Below are positions 1 through 4,402 of a stretch of 5,721 nt of DNA, piece after piece. This DNA is from CALGFH01 sp045807325 (GTDB taxonomy: Bacteria; Actinomycetota; CALGFH01), in contig JBJMHP010000356.1 of the NCBI GenBank assembly GCA_045807325.1, positions 1 through 5,721 of the forward strand, in the 5' to 3' direction. Every line of letters begins with the position of its first letter. Position 1 is the stretch's first letter. Position numbers and translations under genes: made by a program. The notes under the pieces are model-generated. The model made no database searches. It was not told where the DNA came from and worked only from the letters and a program-made list of their open reading frames with translations.

Positions 1-1857
1 GATCTCGGTCTCGAGTGCCTTGCTCACCTTCTGCTCGATGTCGCCGCTCGGCGTAATCCCCGGCTTCAGTGCCACGTACATCTCGACGGCCCGGCCGCGC
101 AGCTCATCCATCACCGGGACCGCGGCGGCCTCGGCGACCTCCTCCACGGTGATGGTCGCCGACTCGAGCTCCTTGGTCCCCAGCCGGTGGCCGGCCACGT
201 TGATCACGTCGTCGACCCGGCCGAGGATCCGGAAATAGCCATCGGCTGCCTGGACGGCGCCGTCGCCGGCGAAGTACGGCCAGTCGTGCCAGTCGGTGCT
301 GCCCTTGTTCCGGCAGTACTTCTCGTAGTAGGTCTGGACGAACCGCTCGGCCTGACCCCAGATCGTCTGGAAGATGCCGGGCCAGGGGTTGCGGATGCAG
401 ATGTTGCCGGCGCGGCCGCTGCCGGCCTCCACCACGTTGCCCTCTTCGTCGTAGATCACCGGGTAGATCCCCAGTACCCCTGGGCCGCAGCTGCCGGGTT
501 TCATCGGCAGCAGGGCGGGCAGGGTGCTGCCCAGGAAGCCGCCGTTCTCGGTCTGCCACCAGGTGTCGACGATGACCGCCTCGCCCTTGCCAACGGTGTC
601 GTAGTACCAGCGCCAGACGTCCGGCTCGATCGGCTCCCCCACCGTCGTCATGTGCTTGAAGTGGTAGTCGTACTTCTTCGGCTCCTCCGGACCGAGCTTG
701 CGCAGCATGCGGATGGTCGTGGGCGCGGTGTGGAAGATGTTCACCCCCAGCCGCTCGGCGATCCGCCAGGGACGACCCGGATCCGGGTAGGTGGGCACGC
801 CCTCGTACATCACGCTGGTGGTCCCCAGCGACAACGGGCCGTAGACGATGTAGGAGTGGCCGGTGATCCAGCCGATGTCGGCGAAGCACCAGTAGGTGTC
901 CTCGGGGTGGATGTCCTGGTAGTACTTGGAGGTGCCGGTGACGTAGGCCAGGTAGCCGCCGGTGCTGTGCTGGCAGCCCTTGGGCCGGCCAGTCGTGCCG
1001 CTGGTGTACATCAAAAACAGCGGCGCCTCGGCAGGCATGGAGACCGGCTCGACCAGGTTCCCGCGGTAGTCGTTCAGGAGTTCGTCGATGAAGAAGTCCC
1101 GGCCGTCGACCATCGGGCTCGCCGACGCGTACTGGCCGGGATGGCGGCGCCACACCAGCACCTTTTCGATCTCCTGGCCCTGCTCCCGGGCGGTCGCCAC
1201 CGCCTCGTCGGCTTTGGCCTTGTGGTCGATCAGTTCGCCGTTGCGGTAGTAGCCGTCCATCGTCACCAGGATCCGGCTTTGCGAGTCGGCGATCCGGCCG
1301 CCGCAGGCCGCGCCGCTGAAGCCGCCGAACACCTCGGAGTGGATGACGCCGAGGCGGGCGCAGGCCAGCATGGACACCGGCAGCTCCGGAACCATCGGCA
1401 GGTGGAAGGTCACGCGGTCGCCGGTCTGCACACCGGCGAAGCCTTGCAGGAACGCGGCGAACTCGTTGACCCGCTTGTACAGCTCCTGGTAGGTGATCGC
1501 CGTGGTGTCCTCAGCCTCCGGCTCCGGTACCCAGATCAGCGCCGCCTTGTTGCGGCTGGTGGCCAGGTGCCGGTCGATGCAGTTGTAGGAGGCGTTCAGG
1601 CGGCCGCCAACGAACCACTTCCAGAACGGCGGGTTGCTGGTGTCCAGCGTCGTGTGCCAGTAGGCGTCCCAGTCGAGCAGGTCCCCGTACTCCTTGAAGC
1701 ACTCGGGGAAGCGCTCCTCGCTGAACCGCTCGAAGATGGCGGGGTCAGCCGCGTTCGCCTGTCCGATGAACTTCGCAGGAGCGGGGTAGTACTCCTCCTC
1801 GCGCCAGTGAACGGCGATCTGCGCCTCGGAGATCTCCATCTCCTGTCCTGCCGCCAT
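1..1857 (-). CDS. acs: Acetyl-CoA synthetase (acetate--CoA ligase, AMP-forming), C-terminus cut by window edge
   Basis: Activates acetate with ATP and CoA to acetyl-CoA through an acetyl-adenylate, in the cytoplasm. The reverse strand is open from the ATG at 1857 to base 1, giving 619 residues. Visible landmarks are an ACS N-terminal region (FWKWF, NCIDRHL, residues about 55-80), the P-loop YTSGTTGRPKG (284-294), GWITGHSY, EGVPTYPDPGR, VGEPIEP, the acetate-pocket motif DTWWQTE (W433-W434), the ribose-binding Asp in YFAGDGA (D532) and the hinge/A8 motif GRVDDVINVAGHRLG (546-560). Relative to E. coli Acs, recalled from memory, about 10 residues are added before GDGA (CRNKGSTDWHDW region), and WQTEN replaces WQTET. 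About 35-40 residues are missing, including the PxxxxGK motif whose lysine is acetylated in known Acs proteins. The start is supported by GGGAGGTC upstream. It lies downstream of a SatP-type acetate transporter on the same strand. The family is certain; acetate rather than propionate is inferred from the tryptophan pair and the neighbour. Confidence 0.96.
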   Translation of the reverse strand, partial: MAAGQEMEISEAQIAVHWREEEYYPAPAKFIGQANAADPAIFERFSEERFPECFKEYGDLLDWDAYWHTTLDTSNPPFWKWFVGGRLNASYNCIDRHLATSRNKAALIWVPEPEAEDTTAITYQELYKRVNEFAAFLQGFAGVQTGDRVTFHLPMVPELPVSMLACARLGVIHSEVFGGFSGAACGGRIADSQSRILVTMDGYYRNGELIDHKAKADEAVATAREQGQEIEKVLVWRRHPGQYASASPMVDGRDFFIDELLNDYRGNLVEPVSMPAEAPLFLMYTSGTTGRPKGCQHSTGGYLAYVTGTSKYYQDIHPEDTYWCFADIGWITGHSYIVYGPLSLGTTSVMYEGVPTYPDPGRPWRIAERLGVNIFHTAPTTIRMLRKLGPEEPKKYDYHFKHMTTVGEPIEPDVWRWYYDTVGKGEAVIVDTWWQTENGGFLGSTLPALLPMKPGSCGPGVLGIYPVIYDEEGNVVEAGSGRAGNICIRNPWPGIFQTIWGQAERFVQTYYEKYCRNKGSTDWHDWPYFAGDGAVQAADGYFRILGRVDDVINVAGHRLGTKELESATITVEEVAEAAAVPVMDELRGRAVEMYVALKPGITPSGDIEQKVSKALETEI

Positions 1858-1862
1858 TGCCC

Positions 1863-1870
1863 GACCTCCC
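1863..1870 (-). promoter_or_regulatory. Ribosome binding site of acs
   Basis: The reverse strand reads GGGAGGTC, with the GGAGG core ending 7 bases before the ATG at 1857. This supports that ATG over the in-frame ATG six codons further in, which lacks such spacing. The AGGTCG part is also complementary to the 5' arm of the upstream hairpin (1982-1987). Confidence 0.8.
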
Positions 1871-1929
1871 GTTAGCAGACAGCCTGGTGGCTTGCGTCGT
1901 CATGCCGCGGGCCGCCTTCCTGAGACCAC

Positions 1930-1945
1930 GCGCCTTCCTTGGCGC
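1930..1945. repeat. Inverted repeat GCGCC-N6-GGCGC, copy 1
   Basis: Perfect 5-bp arms flank a 6-base spacer (TTCCTT on the plus strand). The outer CCAC (1926-1929) and GTGG (1949-1952) extend it as a hairpin with a 3-base bulge. An identical arm-and-spacer arrangement with a different spacer sequence occurs at 2814-2829 in the divergent promoter region. Confidence 0.45.
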
Positions 1946-1951
1946 TCGGTG

Positions 1952-1986
1952 GACCTGGCAACCGCGGTGCTCAGCTCAGCCAGGTC
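1952..1986 (-). repeat. 8-bp perfect inverted repeat (hairpin) upstream of acs
   Basis: GACCTGGC at 1952-1959 and GCCAGGTC at 1979-1986 form perfect arms around a 19-base loop containing CCGCGG. It begins 46 bases after the satP stop in transcript order. It could be a folded mRNA element or a protein-binding site. No U-tract follows. Confidence 0.5.
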
Positions 1987-2032
1987 GCCGTTGGTCCTTC
2001 GGTTATGCTTTCGCCTCTCGCCTTGGACGCAG

Positions 2033-2674
2033 CTATACTCCCGCGCGCTGCAGCGGCCGCACCGGCAGGACCTCCCGGCCGAAGGTGAAGTTGGTCACCC
2101 CGGCGAATGAGGCGTACCAGGCTGCGACGGCGGTGGCCAGCCCGAGCCAGCCGCCGAGCTTGCTGATCGTGTCGTTGCCGACTGCGTCCCCGATCCCGAG
2201 CACGAAGAATGTGATCGCAAGCAGCAGGAAGACCAGGTTCACGGCGGCAGTGGTGCGGAGCGAGGCCACCCACATGTAGGTCGTGAAGATGCCCCACGCG
2301 ATCAGGTAGAGGCCGGCCGCCGCGCCCCTGTTGGCTTCCGGGATCCCCTCAGCGAAGAAGGCGACATACGCCCAGAACGAGATCCAGAACGCCCCATATG
2401 AGCTGAAGGCTGTCGCACCGAACGTGTTGCCCTTGCGGAACTCCCACATCCCGGCCAGCAGCTGCGCCGCGCCGCCGTAGGCGAGCGCGAGTCCGAGCAC
2501 GATGGGCTCACCCTTGGCGTCCACCAGGCCAGCATTGAACATGCTGAGCACGAAGGTGGTGAGGGCAAAGGCGGCCAGGCCCAAGGGTGCTGGGTCGGCA
2601 ATGGTCTCCGCCGTCGCCGCCGGGGGCGATGGTGCCGTGCGGGTCGTGGGCTCCTGAGAGATGTCCTCCGTCAT
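2033..2674 (-). CDS. satP: Acetate/succinate transporter, SatP (GPR1/FUN34/YaaH, AceTr) family
   Basis: A small inner-membrane carrier of 213 residues, the usual size for bacterial SatP/YaaH proteins plus a longer N-terminal tail. Known members take up acetate (and succinate in E. coli), probably with protons, through a six-helix fold. The first 26 residues are hydrophilic. The family signature at the start of helix 1 reads DPAPLGLAAF (27-36), with Asp replacing the usual Asn of NPAPLGL. Hydrophobic segments lie at about 30-52, 57-78, 88-108, 113-135, 138-158 and 165-190. Conserved-looking elements include FSSYGAFWISF in helix 3 and AWYASFAGVTNF near the end of helix 6. The ATG at 2674 is set by a strong Shine-Dalgarno site. 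It is transcribed ahead of acs and so probably supplies its substrate. Substrate specificity is inferred from family and context. Confidence 0.93.
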   Translation of the reverse strand: MTEDISQEPTTRTAPSPPAATAETIADPAPLGLAAFALTTFVLSMFNAGLVDAKGEPIVLGLALAYGGAAQLLAGMWEFRKGNTFGATAFSSYGAFWISFWAYVAFFAEGIPEANRGAAAGLYLIAWGIFTTYMWVASLRTTAAVNLVFLLLAITFFVLGIGDAVGNDTISKLGGWLGLATAVAAWYASFAGVTNFTFGREVLPVRPLQRAGV

Positions 2675-2681
2675 GGTGACG

Positions 2682-2689
2682 CCTCCTTT
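2682..2689 (-). promoter_or_regulatory. Ribosome binding site of satP
   Basis: The reverse strand reads AAAGGAGG, near-perfectly complementary to the 16S rRNA 3' end, with 7 bases before the ATG at 2674. It fixes the satP start and suggests efficient translation. Confidence 0.88.
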
Positions 2690-2731
2690 GCGTCGGGATG
2701 GACTTTGGGGACCATGTCCTGTCTAGCTCTC

Positions 2732-2739
2732 TCACGTGA
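2732..2739. promoter_or_regulatory. Perfect palindrome TCACGTGA, candidate operator
   Basis: An 8-bp perfect palindrome with a CACGTG core, 57 bases upstream of the satP ATG and in one of the less GC-rich parts of the intergenic region. The position suits an operator for the satP promoter. No regulator gene is in the window to pair with it. Confidence 0.3.
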
Positions 2740-2813
2740 CCACGGCTAAGGGCGGGAACACTGCCCCGCTTGCCTACCCTCCCGCTCGGGCGCCGGCCAC
2801 GATGCGCACGCCC

Positions 2814-2829
2814 GCGCCAAATCAGGCGC
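2814..2829. repeat. Inverted repeat GCGCC-N6-GGCGC, copy 2
   Basis: Perfect 5-bp arms around the spacer AAATCA. The arms are identical to those at 1930-1945 upstream of acs, and the AT-rich spacer length is the same. This layout resembles a dimeric regulator site, but no factor is known. Confidence 0.35.
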
Positions 2830-2865
2830 ATGGCACATACCCTCCCTGAGGCGAAGTTATGCGCC
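2825..2865. repeat. 7-bp inverted repeat GGCGCAT/ATGCGCC before the SDR gene
   Basis: GGCGCAT at 2825-2831 and ATGCGCC at 2859-2865 are perfect complements 27 bases apart. A further ATGCGC occurs at 2802-2807. The downstream arm ends just before the SDR Shine-Dalgarno site, so it could act in DNA or in the 5' untranslated mRNA. Confidence 0.3.
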
Positions 2866-2867
2866 GA

Positions 2868-2876
2868 GGAGAGGAG
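2868..2876 (+). promoter_or_regulatory. Ribosome binding site deciding the SDR start
   Basis: GGAGAGGAG lies 6 bases before the ATG at 2883. An in-frame ATG at 2859 would put this purine-rich site inside the coding sequence and has no comparable site of its own, so 2883 is preferred. Confidence 0.8.
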
Positions 2877-2882
2877 CAGACC

Positions 2883-3677
2883 ATGAGGGTCACTGACGGC
2901 GGTCTGGCCGGCCGCCATGCGCTGGTCACCGGGGCCTCCAGCGGGCTCGGGGTCGACTTCGCCCGCGAGCTGGCCCGCCGCGGGGCCGGGCTGACCCTGG
3001 TGGCCAGGCGCGAGGACCGGCTGCGGGCGGTGGCGCGGGAGCTGGCCGACACCCACGGCGTGGAGGTGCAGGTGCTGGTGCTCGACCTCAACGAGGCCGA
3101 TGCCCCCGACCGGCTGCTGGCCGACACCCAGGCTCGCCGGCGGCCGGTCGACGTGCTGGTCAACAACGCCGGCTTCGGGCTCTACGGCCGCTTCAGCGAG
3201 CTCGACTGGGGGCGTGAGCGGGCCATGCTGGAGCTGGACATGATCGTGCCCGTGCACCTGACCAAGCTGTTCCTGCCCGGCATGCTGGAGCGCCGCAGCG
3301 GCTGGGTGCTCAACATCGCCTCGATCGGCGCCTACCAGCCATCGCCGCTGTACGCCAGCTACTCGGCCGCCAAGAGCTTCATCCTCAACTTCACCGAGGC
3401 GCTCGCCTACGAGCTGCGGGGCAGCGGGGTGCTGGCCACGGCGCTGTCGCCCGGGATCGTGGCCACCGAGTTCCTCAAGGTCTCGGGCCAGCAGGCCACC
3501 CGCTACCAGCGGATGGCCATGATGGACAGCCCCACCGTGGCCCGCCAGGGCATCGACGCCATGCTCAGGGGCCGCCCCAGCCTGGTCCCGGGCCGGCTGA
3601 ACGCGGCCAGCGCCTGGACCAGCCGGCTGCTCCCCCGCCGGATGTCGGCCGCCCTGGCCCACCGCCTGATGGTCTGA
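2883..3677 (+). CDS. Short-chain dehydrogenase/reductase (SDR), classical type
   Basis: A cytosolic NAD(P)-dependent oxidoreductase of 264 residues with a Rossmann fold; the substrate is unknown. Visible motifs are the cofactor loop TGASSGLG (16-23), RR at 42-43 after strand 2 (favouring NADPH), the acidic DL at 68-69, NNAG (94-97), catalytic Ser147 in NIASIGAYQ and YSAAK with Tyr160 and Lys164. SPGIVATEF follows at about 190. The helix-4 residue that is normally Asn in the catalytic tetrad appears to be Asp119 (LELDMIVPVHLTKLF). The overall pattern, with LPGMLERRSG, resembles the DltE/YqjQ-like group of small SDRs often annotated as general ketone or 3-oxoacyl reductases. It is transcribed divergently from satP and converges with the HAD gene, so it is likely a single-gene unit. 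The family is certain; the function is not. Confidence 0.94.
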   Translation: MRVTDGGLAGRHALVTGASSGLGVDFARELARRGAGLTLVARREDRLRAVARELADTHGVEVQVLVLDLNEADAPDRLLADTQARRRPVDVLVNNAGFGLYGRFSELDWGRERAMLELDMIVPVHLTKLFLPGMLERRSGWVLNIASIGAYQPSPLYASYSAAKSFILNFTEALAYELRGSGVLATALSPGIVATEFLKVSGQQATRYQRMAMMDSPTVARQGIDAMLRGRPSLVPGRLNAASAWTSRLLPRRMSAALAHRLMV

Positions 3678-3694
3678 GCGGAGAGCACCCCGGG
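3678..3694. other. 17-base convergent gap
   Basis: The SDR stop (TGA, 3675-3677) and the HAD stop (TAG, reverse strand, 3695-3697) are separated by only 17 bases. No hairpin plus U-tract is visible in or around it, so termination of the two opposing transcripts must rely on Rho or overlap into the neighbouring gene. Confidence 0.6.
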
Positions 3695-4402
3695 CTAGGC
3701 CAGGATCGCCGCCAGGGCGGCCTCGGTGTCGCGGAGGTCCGCGAGCACGGCGTCGGCGCCGGTCGCCTCCAGCTCGGCGACCCCGTAGGGGCCGGTGGCG
3801 ACCGCGACCACCCTGGCCCCGCCGGCCCGGCCGGCGTCGACGTCGAGGGGGGTGTCGCCGACCAGCACGGTGGCCGGGCCGGCGAAGGCGGTGCCGTACT
3901 TGCCCTCGGCCTTGGCCCTGGCCACCTCGACCAGGCTGGGCCGGTGGCGGTTGTCGGAGCCGAACCCTCCCACGTCGAGGTCGAGGTAGCCGTCGAGCTC
4001 GAAGCTGGCCAGCTTGAGCAGGGCGTTGGGCTGGACGTTGCCGGTGAGCAGGGACTGGACCACGCCGTCGCTGCGGCCGAGGGCGGCCAGGGTCTCCCTG
4101 GCCCCGGGCAGGGCCCGTCCCCGCTCCCGGATGAGTGCCGCCCTGGCGGCCAGCGCCGTGGCCAGCGCCTCGCTGAACGCCGGCAGGTGCCGCTCCCCCT
4201 CGGCCTCGGCGATCTCGTGGGCGGCCAGGAACTCGAGGGCGATCTCGGGATCGGTCCGGCCGGCCATGGCCAGCATGCGCGCCGCCACCTGGTCGGGCGC
4301 CCGGCCGAGGACGGCCTGGAAGGCCTCGGTGAAGATGTCGCGGCCGACGTCCCCGGCCTGGACCAGGGTGCCGTCGATGTCCCAGAGGACCAGCCGGCGC
4401 AC
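3695..4402 (-). CDS. HAD-superfamily hydrolase, phosphoglycolate phosphatase-like
   Basis: A predicted Mg-dependent phosphatase of 235 residues. Motif I is LWDIDGTL, with Asp8 as nucleophile and Asp10 as general acid. Motif II is LLTGN (Thr120). Motif IV is LVGDTPLDVDAG (Asp183, Asp187). A mostly helical insert at about residues 15-90 is the expected C1 cap. The usual motif III lysine (KP) is not obvious: the matching stretch is GGFGSDNRHRPSLVEVA, with Arg152 and Arg154 and a lysine only at 164. This arrangement seems typical of a Gph-like subgroup, which I recall only from general family knowledge. The start is taken as the GTG at 4402, which overlaps the upstream TAG by one base and sits just before motif I. 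The longer open frame to 4630 only shadows the upstream gene. Substrate unknown. Confidence 0.9.
   Translation of the reverse strand: MRRLVLWDIDGTLVQAGDVGRDIFTEAFQAVLGRAPDQVAARMLAMAGRTDPEIALEFLAAHEIAEAEGERHLPAFSEALATALAARAALIRERGRALPGARETLAALGRSDGVVQSLLTGNVQPNALLKLASFELDGYLDLDVGGFGSDNRHRPSLVEVARAKAEGKYGTAFAGPATVLVGDTPLDVDAGRAGGARVVAVATGPYGVAELEATGADAVLADLRDTEAALAAILA

Larger units (their letters stand above)
1858..2032 (-). promoter_or_regulatory. satP-acs intergenic region / candidate structured acs leader
   Basis: This 175-nt gap lies between two codirectional genes. In transcript order it holds a hairpin with perfect 8-bp arms GACCTGGC/GCCAGGTC (1979-1986 and 1952-1959, 19-nt loop). Directly after comes a second hairpin, CCAC-CGA-GCGCC-AAGGAA-GGCGC-GTGG (1926-1952), and then a small AGCC-ACCA-GGCT stem shortly before the Shine-Dalgarno site. 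Neither large hairpin is followed by a run of U, so a classical intrinsic terminator is not supported. I tried to match it to c-di-GMP, ydaO (c-di-AMP), cobalamin, glycine and SAM riboswitch consensus features from memory and none fitted. The gap may carry a separate acs promoter, a processing site or a regulatory leader; the sequence alone does not decide. Confidence 0.4.
2675..2882. promoter_or_regulatory. Divergent intergenic region between satP and the SDR gene
   Basis: This 208-base stretch must hold the promoters of two divergent genes. I found no convincing -35/-10 pair. TACCCT at 2838-2843 fits a loose TAnnnT -10 for the plus strand but lacks a good -35. Possible control elements are the TCACGTGA palindrome (2732-2739), GGAC-CAT-GTCC (2709-2719), a GCGGG/CCCGC stem (2752-2769), GCGCC-N6-GGCGC (2814-2829) and GGCGCAT/ATGCGCC (2825-2865). 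In GC-rich DNA some of these are expected by chance. Confidence 0.5.

Noticed and set aside
104..1153. 349-codon minus-strand frame overlapping acs
   Set aside because: Same strand but shifted frame from Acs; Arg/Pro/Gly/His-rich with no domain, a typical GC-rich shadow.
187..1875. 562-codon plus-strand open frame opposite acs
   Set aside because: It lies wholly antisense to a clear Acs coding sequence, has no recognisable domain, and its low-complexity Val/Ala/Arg/Gly composition is what the reverse of GC-rich codons gives.
1780..1903. Upstream small ORF starting in the acs leader (reverse-strand ATG near 1903) and overlapping the acs start
   Set aside because: It has no ribosome binding site, lies in a different frame from acs and encodes no recognisable peptide.
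1952..1986. Intrinsic terminator of satP
   Set aside because: The stem is strong, but the loop is 19 bases and no U-rich tract follows in the direction of transcription.
1858..2032. Known riboswitch (c-di-GMP GEMM, ydaO, cobalamin, glycine, SAM)
   Set aside because: Short resemblances such as GACGCAAGCC exist, but the conserved cores and their spacing do not match any class I could recall.
2859..2882. Upstream ATG start for the SDR gene at 2859
   Set aside because: The ATG at 2883 has GGAGAGGAG 6 bases before it, and the family N-terminus fits it; the 8 extra residues would be encoded by the ribosome binding site region itself.
2508..3662. 384-codon minus-strand frame across the SDR gene and the divergent promoter region
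   Set aside because: Antisense to an SDR with all key motifs and overlapping the satP start; composition is shadow-like.
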